A stretch of DNA of 64,000 nt from Alkalibacterium sp034520745 (GCA_034520745.1 JAXHNF010000003.1:248001-312000), one strand, 5' to 3'; shown: positions 28,853 through 39,091, numbered from the stretch's first letter. Notes: generated by a model from the letters alone, not told the origin. Numbers and translations are program-made.

Positions 28853-29507
28853 AGAATGGCTCGAACAGCTGTTACTTGTGTTTGAAAAGAAAACGATCGA
28901 TGCACTGTTCCCGCCTATTATCTTTTTTATAGCTAATCAGTTCCTGTCTCTAGAGCTTGCGAGTGGCATCACTCTCGCTTATCTCTTTGTTCTTATTGTA
29001 TATAGAATTCTTAAAGGTCACACCAAAAGATATGCCTTCGTTGGTGTCGGCGGGGTCCTCCTTTCTATTGGCTTCAGCCTGTTATCCGGAGATGCCATCA
29101 ATTATTACCTTCCCGGTCTGATATCGACTGGACTGATCGCAGTCGCTTGTGTCGTGTCACTCATGGTTCACCGGCCCCTGGCGGCGATGGTGAGTCACTT
29201 GACCCGAGGCTGGCCCCTCGACTGGTACATGCGTGATGATGTTCGCCCGGCTTATAAAAATGTTACGATTCTGTGGGCCGTTTACTTTCTGCTCAAATTG
29301 ACTATTCAAGGGTATTTTTATTTAAGGGGAGATTTCTCTGTTTACTTTTACGTCAATACCATAATGGGCTGGCCGATGACTGTCGTTTTGCTGATAGTCA
29401 CTTACGTATATGGCATCAATGGCCTCAAAAAACTGTCTGGCCCCAGTGTGGAAGAGTTTCAAAATGAAGAAGACCCACCTTATGAAGGTCAGCAAAAAGG
29501 TTTTTAG
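28839..29507 (+). CDS. DUF3159-like membrane protein
   Basis: 222 residues. The ATG at 28839 is chosen because CACAGGAG precedes it by eight bases, inside the DUF1475 gene. Five or six helices: ALFPPIIFFIANQFLSLELA, GITLAYLFVLIVYRILKG, FVGVGGVLLSIGFSLLSG, ALISTGLIAVACVVSL-type, WAVYFLLKLTIQGYFYLRGD and IMGWPMTVVLLIVTYVYGIN. The arrangement matches DUF3159 proteins by pattern; the name is from memory. Ends in a charged tail (EEFQNEEDPPYEGQQKG). Intact; shares a terminator with the operon partner. Confidence 0.75.
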   Translation: MEKIKEWLEQLLLVFEKKTIDALFPPIIFFIANQFLSLELASGITLAYLFVLIVYRILKGHTKRYAFVGVGGVLLSIGFSLLSGDAINYYLPGLISTGLIAVACVVSLMVHRPLAAMVSHLTRGWPLDWYMRDDVRPAYKNVTILWAVYFLLKLTIQGYFYLRGDFSVYFYVNTIMGWPMTVVLLIVTYVYGINGLKKLSGPSVEEFQNEEDPPYEGQQKGF

Positions 29508-29520
29508 CTTTTATAACTTA

Positions 29521-29556
29521 AAAAATCAGCAGTCTAAAAATAGACCGCTGATTTTT
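29521..29556. terminator. Bidirectional terminator
   Basis: AAAAATCAGCAGTCTA and TAGACCGCTGATTTTT form a 16-bp stem with one mismatch and a four-base loop between convergent genes. Confidence 0.85.
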
Positions 29557-29635
29557 TATATTTCAATGTGGTCTTACTCAATACTTAACTGATCGGTCCA
29601 GCCATGACTTTATAGTCGATTTTTATAAAACTGTA

Positions 29636-30376
29636 TCAGCTGCGATACCGACTAAAAGCGACGATACCGATCAAGGCCACGATCTGAAGAACATTATATT
29701 CCCCTTGATAGCCTTCCGGTGATAACAGATAATTATAGATGCCAAAGTATGCCCAGGCTATAGGGAGAGGGAAAATAGCATTTTTTATATCTAAAAGGAC
29801 GAACAGTGTCAGTCCGACAGCCACGAGAAGAATAATGGAAGCCCAGGTTTGATCAGCGATCCCAAAACCGTTCCACTCGATTTTAACCAACCAGGCCGCT
29901 ATATTAACAACAGTGGCGATAAACAGCCACCCAGCATACAAACCAAAAGTGACTGGCAGTAGCCAGCGTCTTTTTTTCTGAATCTTCCCGACTTTTTTCA
30001 CGATGAATACCATCACGAGCAGAAAGCCAAAGATAAAGAGTGTGGACAAGCCGATCAGATTGTAGGAGAAAGTGACGATCCAGACAATGTTAAGTACACA
30101 TGAAACCCAGAAAAGGTAGCTGATCTCATCGACCGCGCGTTCGTAGTATGGGTCTTTATATTTAACTAGCAGTACAATAATGGAAATAATCAGAAAAGTG
30201 TATATGACGCTCCAGATACTGAATGTTGAGGGTGCCGGTGTGATCAAGGTCGGATACATATCTGATACTTCTCTTTGTGAGAGGTCATTGATCAGACCGA
30301 ACGCTCCCATGGCATTGACGATCAATGTGAGCCCCAGTAAGACAAGATTGACCCATGCTTTCGTTTTGATTTTCAT
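29636..30376 (-). CDS. TspO/MBR-related membrane protein
   Basis: 246 residues with seven or eight helices. The second-helix block YPTLITPAPSTFSIWSVIYT is the signature of TspO-like proteins of Gram-positives (TPAPxTFSIWxVIY), which bind tetrapyrroles or act as sensory/transport proteins. The remainder is longer than classical TspO, as in the tryptophan-rich sensory protein/lantibiotic-permease-like group. Start taken at ATG 30376 (MKIKTKAWVN), six bases after AAAAGGATG, rather than the ATG at 30394. Intact and monocistronic, divergent from the sulfatase gene. Confidence 0.8.
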   Translation of the reverse strand: MKIKTKAWVNLVLLGLTLIVNAMGAFGLINDLSQREVSDMYPTLITPAPSTFSIWSVIYTFLIISIIVLLVKYKDPYYERAVDEISYLFWVSCVLNIVWIVTFSYNLIGLSTLFIFGFLLVMVFIVKKVGKIQKKRRWLLPVTFGLYAGWLFIATVVNIAAWLVKIEWNGFGIADQTWASIILLVAVGLTLFVLLDIKNAIFPLPIAWAYFGIYNYLLSPEGYQGEYNVLQIVALIGIVAFSRYRS

Positions 30377-30615
30377 TTTTATCATCCTTTTCATAATCTA
30401 GTGTTCTCACCCTCTATACTCCTCTCATGTTTTCCTGATGATCTATTTTATAGCTTCAATTATAATACTAAACGGCATGAATAATGGAACCGAAGCGGTT
30501 GTGTGTCGGCAATAAATAGAACTTCACCATTTAATTCACTCTTAAATATATTGGTTCTTTTACTAGTACTCTCTCCCCGTAAAATGTTAAGATGTTCACA
30601 TAAGGAGGCGCTTAC

Positions 30616-32637
30616 ATGATCAATTCTAAAAAAAGTCTGCTGTTATTATTATATTTTGTACTCACCCTTTTCTCAATGGAGCTGTTCTTGAGATTTAACC
30701 TGGAAGGAAATTCAAGTCTTTTTGATATCAATCTGCTGATTCCTTTGATTTTTTCAATGATTTTTGCCGCTATCATGTATTTGATTGTCACTTTCTTCGA
30801 AGATACACTCAGTTACCTTTTTCTCTTCTTGCTTCTCCTCGCCGCGGGATTCCTACTTTTCTTCGCAGTTTATTTATGTAAGGTTTTTCAGAACGTTCTA
30901 CAGTTTCTATTCAGCCGGTAATGCTTCCCAGATATTTGAATTCTGGCCGGATATACAAGCTGTGATCGCCGATAATCTCCTCTGGCTGTTTTTGTTCTTC
31001 CTCCCTGCCTTGTTTTTTCTGTTCTGGGGAAAGAGGCTTTTCCACTTCGGCAGAATATCAAATAAACACAGAGTCCTGCTGATTGGATCGACTATCCTCA
31101 TTCATTTAACAGGAGTGACGGCTGTGTGGGGCAACGGCCAAGAACAAAATTCAGCCTATGATTTATATTTTCAGACTAGAGATCCTGTTCTTTCTGTCGA
31201 TAGACTGGGCATGATCACCACGATGCGCCTGGATCTTCAACGGTTACTGACTGGCTGGTCCCCTACCCATGTTGCTCCTGATATGCCGGTCTTTGAGCTT
31301 GAACCTGAATTGGAGCCCTCAGAAACTGTTCTGGACGAAGAGACTGGCAGCACTGACGTCGTGCGGGCTGATGAGGAGGAAGACACTTTAGAGAAAGAAA
31401 TAGAATACAATACATTACCCATCGACTTTGAAGAAATGATTGCATCCGAAAATAACGCGGATTTCAAGCAGATGCATCAATACTTCAAAAACGTGGAACC
31501 GACTGCAAAAAATGAATACACAGGTAAATTCGAAGGATATAACCTGATTTTCATTACCGCAGAAAGCTATGCTCCTTATGCTGTGAGTGAAGAAGTTACG
31601 CCAACTCTTTATAAAATGATGCATGAAGGATACAACTTCACAGATTTTTATGTCCCGCTTTGGGATGTCAGCTCGTCCGACGGCGAATATGTTTCCATGA
31701 CAAGTTTAGTCCCTAAAAGCGGCATCTGGAGTTTCTCTGCATCCGCCGATATCGAGCTTCCCTTTGTGATGGGGAATACGTTGAATGAGAACGGGTATAA
31801 TACAGTGGCTTATCATAACCACAGTTACACGTATTACAATCGGGATGCGTCCCACCCCAATTTGGGTTATGAGTATACGGGGATTCGGTAATGGGCTCGA
31901 CATTAGCGGCGGCTGGCCAAGATCGGATCTGGAAATGAATGCAGGCGTCCGTTCCCGAGTATATCGATGAGGAACCGTTTCATGCTTATTACATCACCGT
32001 CAGCGGGCATATGCAGTATTCCTTTGCCGGAAACAACATCGCCTTAGGTCAAACAAGAGACCATGTCGAGGATCTGCCTTATTCAGATCAGGCCAAGGCT
32101 TACTTAGCCACTCAGATTGAACTGGACAAGGCTCTGGAAAACCTGCTCAGCCAGCTGGAAGAAAAAGGGATCGCTGACAAAACGCTGATCGCCTTGACGA
32201 CCGATCATTACCCTTACGGTCTTGATAACTCGACGATCGATGAGCTAGCCGGACATGAAGTAGATAAGGTTTTTGAACTCCATAAAAACTCCCTGCTTCT
32301 TTATACAAAGGGTATGGATCCTGTGATGATCGATAAACCCAGCTCGAACCTTGATATTGTGCCGACGCTTTATAACCTGCTGGGGATAGATTATGATTCC
32401 AGGCTGTTTATGGGTACTGACATCTTTTCCGATTCCACTCCCCTCGTCATGTTCAGAAACAAAAGCTTCATTACCGATAAAGGAAAATACAATGCGGCCA
32501 CTAAAGAATTCATACCAAGTGAAGAAGATAGTGACGAAAATTATGATGAGTATATCGATGCCGTTTCTCTGATTTTAGATAATAAATTTTACTATTCTGT
32601 TGAATACATCGAAACAGATTACTCACAGCACGTTTGA
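30616..32637 (+). pseudogene. LTA-synthase family sulfatase/phosphotransferase, frameshifted
   Basis: Membrane enzyme with a C-terminal alkaline phosphatase-type (sulfatase) domain, likely a lipoteichoic-acid-type glycerolphosphate or other phosphotransferase; about 670 residues. Start ATG 30616 after AAGGAGGCG. Four to five N-terminal helices (frameshift near 30880), an acidic Glu-rich linker, then YNLIFITAESYAPYA (first metal ligand), DVSSSDGEYVSMTSLVP, YNTVAYHNHSYTYYNR, a frameshift pair near 31890-31940, HAYYITVSGHMQYSF and TTDHYPYG. The expected nucleophile position reads SSSDGEY where LtaS has KTSD, so Ser replaces Thr. Single gene with a terminator. Confidence 0.85.
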
Positions 32638-32671
32638 AGTGTATCCGGTCCTGCTCATCAGAATATCTTCT

Positions 32672-33209
32672 CTATAATTGACAAAACCAGCATGGGGAGT
32701 GATTCCCATGCTGGTTTTGATTATTGTTGATCAATGCGCGACAGATTCCTGCACGTTGTAGTTGCCCACCAGAAACCTGAGTAATATCACGTTTGTCCAA
32801 ATCGCCAATCCTGACTTTTCTCATAAGCTTTTTTGCCTGTATCGATACTTCCGCTCCCTGCTTTCTGTTGTCGCGCATTGAAGGGAGAACGATATTATCC
32901 AGTATATTAAGATTCTTAAGCATGGTTGGCTGCTGAAAAACAAACCCCATCCTGGTTCTCCTCAGATCGGCCATTTCTTTTTCGCTTAAGGTTGATATCG
33001 TGATCCTCAAAGGTAACCTTTCCAGTGTCAAAATCGTCCATGCCGCTAAGTGCGAATATCAGGGACGTTTTCCCGGAACCTGAAGGGCCCATGACCGCAA
33101 CGAACTCTCCCTCATTGATTTCTACCGAGACTGCGTCAAGAACAGTCGTTTTTTCGCTGCCCACACCGAAGGATTTGACTAGATTTTCAGCCATTAAAAT
33201 TTTTTTCAT
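32672..33209 (-). pseudogene. Truncated ABC exporter ATPase (MacB/LolD-like)
   Basis: ATPase partner of the FtsX permease upstream, overlapping its end. Start ATG 33209 (MKKILMAENLVKSFG). Walker A is VMGPSGSGKTSLIF; after a frameshift near 32990 the frame reads MGFVFQQPTMLKNLNILDNI (Q-loop) and signature VSGGQLQRAGICRALINN. There the homology stops: no Walker B, D-loop or H-loop follows, and the terminator at 32683 begins a few bases later. This looks like a real deletion of the last third, not just an indel, so the transporter is unlikely to work. Confidence 0.85.
32683..32718. terminator. Bidirectional terminator
   Basis: AAAACCAGCATGGG and CCCATGCTGGTTTT form a perfect 14-bp stem with an eight-base loop. 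It serves the sulfatase gene on the plus strand and the truncated ATPase on the minus strand, and lies inside the end of the latter's open frame. Confidence 0.9.
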
Positions 33210-35547
33210 CAAACTGACTCTTTATGTTCTCAGAGATTTTGATCTGTGCGATATCTGCTGTTCCGACAACTGTAGCAATCATTACAAAACCAAGCATCAG
33301 CAGCGGGCTTAGCAAGTAAGATAAAACGGGTTGATTGTAAAAGAAAATGATGAAGCTCCAATGAATGAAATCGCCTGTCCAGCCAGCAATTGCCCCAGTG
33401 TATTAGCCAGTAACGTACCAGTGACCGTCCCAAGGAGTAGCACGAACACTGTTCGTGACGCAAACTGCATCCGGATATCCTGCGTTGTATATCCAAAAGC
33501 CTTCATTACAGCAATAGCGTAGCGCTCTTTAGCTATAAGCATCTTCATGAAAAGCAGGGTGACCAATACACATATGAATAAAGCAATAGCCGCTGCAGCG
33601 TAGGCAGCTTTACCAACAGAACTTATGGTGGAGCCATAAGTCTGCAGAACATATTCATCAATGGCTGAAACCTTGGCAAACCAAAGACATCCTGATACTC
33701 TTGGGACTTGCTTTCCACTGCGGAACCATCTGAGAGTTCGATATTGATGATGTCTTCACATTTATTTCCCCGCACGTATCGTCGGTAAAAGCAGCTTTAG
33801 CCGTTTTCCCGCCGTTCGTCACATCGGAATAAATGCCACTGACAATAAAATTCTTTCCTGAAACCATCTACAAGAAGCAATCGAGTCACCGGTAATTTTT
33901 TCCAACTCTCTTGCATCTGATTCTCCGAAAGCGAAATCTTGTTTTCAGCAACAGGTGCGTTACCTTCCGGTATATCCCAGAGGAAACGCCAAATGATCGC
34001 CAAGTTCGACCACGACCCCTTTCAGTCGTTTCATCTGCCACGATGACGTCATATCTTTTAGTAACCAGCTGAGCATACCTTTCAATGTCCCCGTCATTCT
34101 CTATTCTTCTACAGCGTACTTCAGCGGTCTTTTCAGCAATACTGTCGGTCTGCTGGATATCGATGCGCATATCACTCCTGCCTATACCCATATAGGTAAT
34201 AAAGTTTTCTGAAGAAATGGTATTGTAGAGGTTTTGCGGAACTATCATGATAAAGGCTGAAATGACCAGTACCGCGAGCATGGTTGCATAAAGACCTTTC
34301 CGCGCAAGGACATCCTTAACTCCAAGAAATATATTGCTGTTTATAAACCTGTTTTCGCTAAGCAGCAACCATTTTGATGTGTGGCTTTTTCCCTGGGCCA
34401 TACCGAAACGAATCGCTTCCGCAGCAGATATTTTTCGAAATCGCTTCAGAATTCTGTTGACAAAAATGATGATCACCAATGCTATGATCAATGCACCTAG
34501 CGCTCCGAGCAGAGGGGCAAGTGAAACATTATCACTTTCACCCATGAAAAGCCTTATGTTCACCATCAGTAGATCTTTAAACAGAAAAGACAGCCCATAA
34601 CCGATAGCAGAACCGATCAAGGCAATAGCCGCATATTTAGCCAGATAAATCTTCTTGATATCAGTAATCCTCAGCCCGATAGCCTTCATCACTCCGATTT
34701 CGCGGTAATCTCCTTCCATCTTTCGCCAGCAGTGTAAACCGGATGTCCACAAAGGCAATCAAGACAACCATAAAACTAACCAGCAGAATGACCGCGATCA
34801 TCATTCCATCAGAAATTGAATTGATCAATCTAAAAAGAGGATAGGTGATCGTTGGCCCGTTTGCTTCGAGCCCTGCGGCGTTATAATCAGATTCAAACGC
34901 TTCGGAAGAGCTGACAAGTCAGAGAGCCTAAATTCAATCAAGTATCTCAATGTTTCCAGAACTTCTTAGCTCCTGGAAATCATTTTCACTAACCAGGAAT
35001 CTCTTTTGATGAAGAGAGAGTAGAGTTCATTTGCGAATCGCGGAGAAAGCCCGCTACAGTGAACGCTTTTCCGCTGTATCGAAGCCGAATCTTCAACTTG
35101 AGCCAAACCTCTCTCATGTAGTTGATCGGAACATAAAGCTCTCCATCTTCAGCAGCTATAATCTCATCATCCAGGTCCAGTAGATAGTCAAATTTTTCAC
35201 TCTGCCTTAATAAACCGTTATCCTGAAGGCTTTGAGCAAGCGAGTTATCAGCTAATACGATTTGAGCTCCTTCAAGATTGAGGAATTCCAGTACTTGAAA
35301 CTCTTCGACACGTTCACTTTCCTCGGCGAAAACAGTCAGTCGATCCATGTCCAGTTCTCCGGAATGCATCTGCATATAATGCGGCGTTTCAGCCTTGGGT
35401 CATCATTGAATCGATCGCACCGGTCAAATTGATAACCAGAATCAGGGCCAGCGATACCAGCATGGCAGCTGCAGCGACAAAAAAAACAGTGGTCAGGGTT
35501 ACCGCTTTACTTTTTTGGAAGTCTTTTTTGATCAACTTATAGTACAT
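33187..35547 (-). pseudogene. FtsX-type ABC transporter permease, multiply frameshifted
   Basis: Large permease of about 780 residues with two FtsX domains. Start ATG 35547 after AGAGAGGTGA: MYYKLIKKDFQKSKAVTLT and the first helix VFFVAAAAMLVSLALIL. Then extracellular part DRLTVFAEESERVEEFQVLE, YLLDLDDEIIAAEDGELYV. First FtsX core: MMIAVILLVSFMVVLIAFVD, EGDYREIGVMKAIGLRITDI, KISAAEAIRFG. Second: VLVTLLFMKMLIAKERYAIA, VMKAFGYTTQDIRMQF, FVLLLGTVTGTLLANTLGQL and the end GTADIAQIKISENIKSQFDE, which overlaps the ATPase start. At least eight frameshifts. Typical of peptide or lipid exporters, often resistance-linked. Confidence 0.85.
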
Positions 35548-35999
35548 AAGTCACCTCTCTATTCAAGCATCTTGGCTGTTTTACGATTTATGTGATTATC
35601 TCAGTCGTAAATGCTTTTTCCAGCTGGTTAAAATTCCCAACAATAAACAGGGTTTGTTCATAACTTTCATATGTATACTATAATCTCTATCAAGAATATC
35701 TAAGTACCTTATTATACTGCCCTAACTTAGCTGTGCTTACAATGATATATATGTGAAGTATTTATTGATTTTATTATAGCACCTACTTTATTTAAAGCAC
35801 ACCGAAATGACCGACGTCTAAAAAGGAAATCCAGCTATGCACCTCACTGAATTTTCTCTCCCAATTCCTTTAGCTATGATCTCTTTTTTTAAAAAATCAA
35901 ATCAAAAAACTGAAACCATAACTATACTTACAATTCATCTTTTTTACTGTCTCAATGAGAACACATCCCACCCATATATCATCTTGCTTTCACAAAATA
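35548..35999. other. 450-bp intergenic region
   Basis: AT-rich. A possible 61-codon plus-strand frame at 35837-36022 runs into the thiF terminator, lacks a ribosome site and has no recognisable composition, so I do not call it. A -10-like TATAGT near 35680 on the minus strand may belong to the permease promoter. Nothing else seen. Confidence 0.4.
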
Positions 36000-36001
36000 A
36001 A

Positions 36002-36042
36002 AACCCCCTGGAAATAACGTAAATACGTCATTCCCAGGGGTT
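36002..36042 (-). terminator. Terminator after the thiF-like gene
   Basis: AACCCCCTGGAAATAACGT pairs with ACGTCATTCCCAGGGGTT (near 18-bp stem with a few mismatches and a four-base loop), followed on the minus strand by TTTTTATTTT. Ends the acyl-synthase/thiF operon. Confidence 0.85.
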
Positions 36043-36097
36043 CCTAAAGTGTTTGCTTCTTTTTAAATCATTCAATACTAAGTCAATACAGTTTCCC

Positions 36098-36857
36098 TTA
36101 CTCGAATTGTAACTGGAAATAATCCGGAACGATTTTAGGGACTTTACGGTCCAGGACATGCAGGACAAGTTTCGAAACAAGCGCCCCAGGTCCCAGCGCC
36201 TGCCCTACGCTGATCGTAGGAATAGCCTTATTTTTGACCCATTCGATTATTTTTTCTTCCGTTGCATAATCGGGAAGGCTCTGAGCATAAGCTGACGGCG
36301 GGAAGGTCTGTCCCTGCAGCTCATCGATCGTCGCATTTTCGGGTATCCCCGTATACTCTTCTAGCTTCATGCCATTGGGTGAGAAAGTCAAAACAGACGT
36401 GCCGAAAGCCAAGTGCTACAGCAGTCGTCACAAAAAGGTTGCGGGAACGGGCTGCACGGTGGAGCGCGACAGCTTCAGGAAAAGCAAAATAATCGATGGC
36501 GTCGATCACATAATCTGCCCCGTCCACAAAAGAGGCCGCATTGTTCTCGTTGACTCCGTCGAGATAACAGATGATCTCGATGTCGGGATTGATGGTCAGC
36601 AGATGATCTCTCAGTGCTTCAGCTTTTCTCTGCCCGACAGTAAGATGTGTGGCTGCACACTGGCGGTTGATGTTGGAAACGTCAAAAACATCAGGATCTG
36701 CCAGGATCAGTTTGCCCACGCCCATCCGTGTCAGCAGTTCCGCAGAAAAGCCGCCGATACATCCGCAGCCCGCGATGGCAATCGTTGTTTCATGAAGTTT
36801 CTGAACTTCTTCTTCAGACATGATGCCTAAGTTTCGAATAAACTGCTCTTTTATCAT
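36098..36857 (-). pseudogene. ThiF/HesA/MoeB family adenylyltransferase (E1-like), one frameshift
   Basis: Cytoplasmic enzyme that adenylates a carboxylate, often the C terminus of a ubiquitin-like sulfur or peptide carrier. About 252 residues joined. ATP-binding Rossmann part: AIAGCGCIGGFSAELLTRMG (GxGxxG), LADPDVFDVSNINRQCAAT (the DxxxxSNxxRQ signature with the catalytic Arg), GADYVIDAIDYFAFP. A frameshift near 36405 leads to the unusual end GTSVLTFSPNGMKLEEYTGI, SYAQSLPDY-like and LVLHVLDRKVPKIVPDYFQ. No CxxC zinc pairs seen. Its ATG overlaps the stop of the preceding acyl-synthase gene by one base (TAATG), so the two are co-translated. Confidence 0.85.
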
Positions 36858-37465
36858 TAGTTTAATACCTCCAGGATATTTTCTTTGTCTTCCACAAAAT
36901 AATCATACAGCTTGCGTCGTTTTTCCTTCAGTGTGTCTAGACATTCTCTGAGATCCAGTACACACGGGATGGTTTTTGATCCCAGATAAACGTTCGGTTC
37001 ACCGATAACCTCGAATGGGAATTTAAATATCCGGTGCATATACCTGTAGACTCTCTCATCAATGCAGCAGACCCAATGCGTCATGCCGTTGGACAGGGAA
37101 TAATCCAGAACGGTTTTGATAAGACCCAAGCCCACATCATGTTTCGGCATCTTGGTAAATGCGCTGATTTCTGCATACTTAGCGCTGTCAAGTTGAGCTA
37201 ATTTCAATTTTTCAATTTCGAAGATATTAAAATGTCTGATCGTTGGAAGTTCATCCATCGGCATGAAAATAAGCCTCGTCACGCCGACGACCTCTTTGGA
37301 GTCAGCCGTCTCAACGACAAAATAGGTTGAATCATTTATGTAGGGATCATCCTCATTCTCCTTGAAAAATCCGACTTCCTGATAACGCTGATGATGCAGG
37401 GCGATCGCTTCTTTGGACCGATCACCGTCTACTTTCCCAAAACAGTATTCTTCCTTGATTTCCAT
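36857..37465 (-). CDS. N-acyl amino acid synthase-like protein (LuxI/FeeM GNAT group)
   Basis: 202-residue intact protein of the autoinducer-synthase/FeeM/PEP-CTERM acyltransferase fold. Marks seen in order: IALHHQRYQEVGFFKENE (LuxI-like RYxVF position), a DDPYINDSTYFVVE strand, KEVVGVTRLIF (conserved VGxxRL), ELPTIRHFNIF, YAEISAFTKMP (ExSxFxV-like), GLGLIKTVLDYSLSNGMTHW and YRYMHRIFKFPFEVIGEPNV. Such enzymes join an acyl group from acyl-ACP or acyl-CoA to an amine such as an amino acid or S-adenosylmethionine. Start ATG 37465 has AAGGAGTGTG upstream. The tail is Lys-rich (KEKRRKLYDYFVEDKEN). Coupled to a ThiF-like gene; divergent from an HD-GYP gene. Family call is by pattern. Confidence 0.7.
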   Translation of the reverse strand: MEIKEEYCFGKVDGDRSKEAIALHHQRYQEVGFFKENEDDPYINDSTYFVVETADSKEVVGVTRLIFMPMDELPTIRHFNIFEIEKLKLAQLDSAKYAEISAFTKMPKHDVGLGLIKTVLDYSLSNGMTHWVCCIDERVYRYMHRIFKFPFEVIGEPNVYLGSKTIPCVLDLRECLDTLKEKRRKLYDYFVEDKENILEVLN

Positions 37466-37637
37466 TTTAACACACTCCTTTATAATTATTCACTACTCTT
37501 ATATTAAAAGTCAATTCTTATTGAATTGAAAGCATATTCCGACAATTTCATTATTTTATAGTTATTCAGCTGAAAAAATGATAAACTTTTATAGGACAAC
37601 CAGTTATAAAATAAAAGAAATTAGGATGATAACCCGC

Positions 37638-38852
37638 ATGAATCAAGTACTAAATAAAAAAGAACGATTACTGCAGAAACTGACGAACAACTATGATAAA
37701 AATTTGAATGATCAGATTTTAAAAATCGTTCTGATTTACATATTGCTCAGTATCAGCTGGACCCTTGTTTTCAAGTGGTTCAACCTCCCGTTTTCCCGTG
37801 CGGATCTCGGCATACTGCTATTCATTTTCGCTGTATGGACAGGAGTGTTTTTGCTCTTTCGCTTCACAAAAATTTCCACGCAGGTTAGGACACATATAGT
37901 CCTGGTTTTTTCTGTCTTTGTCATCATCAGTCTGTATTTTGGTTCGGGATATTCAGAAGGCTGGAGTTATTTCCTGCTCATACCGATTATTACCAGCCTG
38001 TACGGCAAGCGTTCCCTGTCGATCTTTTACTCAGTTGTAGGGCTTGTCAGCATGGTCTATGTTCGGAACGGCTTCCCGAGGAACACCTCTTATATTGCTG
38101 ATGCGATCGATATCTCCAACCGCATTCTGCTCTATATTATCGTCGCGACATTCAGCTACCTGCTGCTGACAAAACTGAACATGCTTTACAACAAGCAGGT
38201 CAATATCGTCATTCGTTCAATGGAAATCACACTGGAACAAGTGGTCCAGAGCTTCATTGTCGCCATGGAGGCCAAAGACTTGTACACCTTCGGGCACAGT
38301 GAAAGAGTGAGTCAGTATGCTGTCGCCTTAGCGAAACATTTACCCGAATACCAGGACAAGCAGAAACTCAAACATCTGCGATTAGGCGGGCTGCTTCACG
38401 ATATCGGCAAAATCAATATTCCTGAGCAGATACTGACAAAGCCGGCACAACTGACAGATGAAGAATACGAAATGATCAAAACTCACACCACTTTCGGAGC
38501 ACAGATGGTCGAAAAAGTCGAAGGTCTGGAAGGCCTGAAAAACGGCGTTCTGTATCATCATGAACGGTGGGACGGAAAAGGTTATCCCACAGGAAAAAAA
38601 GAAGATGCGATCCCTTTAGAAGCGCGTATACTCGCTGTGGCTGATGCCTTTGATGCAATCACTTCAACAAGAGCCTACCGCAGTGAGCGTTCGTTTGAAG
38701 AAGCGTTTCAGGAGCTGGAAGAAGGAAAAGGAACTCAATTCGATCCTAACCTGGCCTCAGCTATCGAAGCTGCCAGACCTGAATTTTTGAACATATACAC
38801 CGATGCCCATGATTCGTTAGAAGAATTTGAAAAAATCACTGACTTTTTATAG
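37638..38852 (+). CDS. Membrane HD-GYP phosphodiesterase
   Basis: Predicted cyclic di-GMP (or related) phosphodiesterase. Five to six N-terminal helices (ILKIVLIYILLSISWTLVF, ILLFIFAVWTGVFLLF, IVLVFSVFVIISLYFG, IFYSVVGLVSMVYV, ILLYIIVATFSYLLL) lead into a full HD-GYP domain: GHSERVSQYAVALAKHL, GGLLHDIGKINIPEQIL, EEYEMIKTHTTFGAQMV, YHHERWDGKGYPTG and LEARILAVADAFDAITSTRA. All metal ligands and the GYP loop are present. The start is uncertain: TTAGGATG sits nine bases before ATG 37638; ATGs at 37626 and 37578 are possible. Intact. Paired in the window with a GGDEF cyclase at 10 kb. Confidence 0.9.
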   Translation: MNQVLNKKERLLQKLTNNYDKNLNDQILKIVLIYILLSISWTLVFKWFNLPFSRADLGILLFIFAVWTGVFLLFRFTKISTQVRTHIVLVFSVFVIISLYFGSGYSEGWSYFLLIPIITSLYGKRSLSIFYSVVGLVSMVYVRNGFPRNTSYIADAIDISNRILLYIIVATFSYLLLTKLNMLYNKQVNIVIRSMEITLEQVVQSFIVAMEAKDLYTFGHSERVSQYAVALAKHLPEYQDKQKLKHLRLGGLLHDIGKINIPEQILTKPAQLTDEEYEMIKTHTTFGAQMVEKVEGLEGLKNGVLYHHERWDGKGYPTGKKEDAIPLEARILAVADAFDAITSTRAYRSERSFEEAFQELEEGKGTQFDPNLASAIEAARPEFLNIYTDAHDSLEEFEKITDFL

Positions 38853-39046
38853 AAGGTTGTCTGAGAAACTCTGATGATCTGACAGACAGAAAATTACAGT
38901 TCCCTTAACAATTTATTAGAATTAAATTTGTTATTCTAATTATGATTATATGCCCTAAATAAATATATATCAACGTTTATTTAAGTATAATACAAAATTA
39001 GTCTTTATCGACGGTTCGACGTTCATATCATTAGTATTTTTAAATT
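38853..39046. other. Intergenic, no gene
   Basis: Part of a 320-bp gap between convergent genes. Mostly AT-rich; the only structure is the terminator that follows at 39047. Confidence 0.5.
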
Positions 39047-39091
39047 AAAACCCCTGAAGAAAGACAGCTATCTGTCTCTCTTCAGGGGTTT
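39047..39091. terminator. Bidirectional terminator
   Basis: AAACCCCTGAAGAAAGACAG and CTGTCTCTCTTCAGGGGTTT form a stem of about 19 bp with one internal mismatch and a four-base loop between the HD-GYP gene and the glycoside phosphorylase gene. Confidence 0.9.

Noticed and set aside
35837..36022. 61-codon plus-strand frame
   Set aside because: No ribosome site, runs into a terminator and has no recognisable composition.
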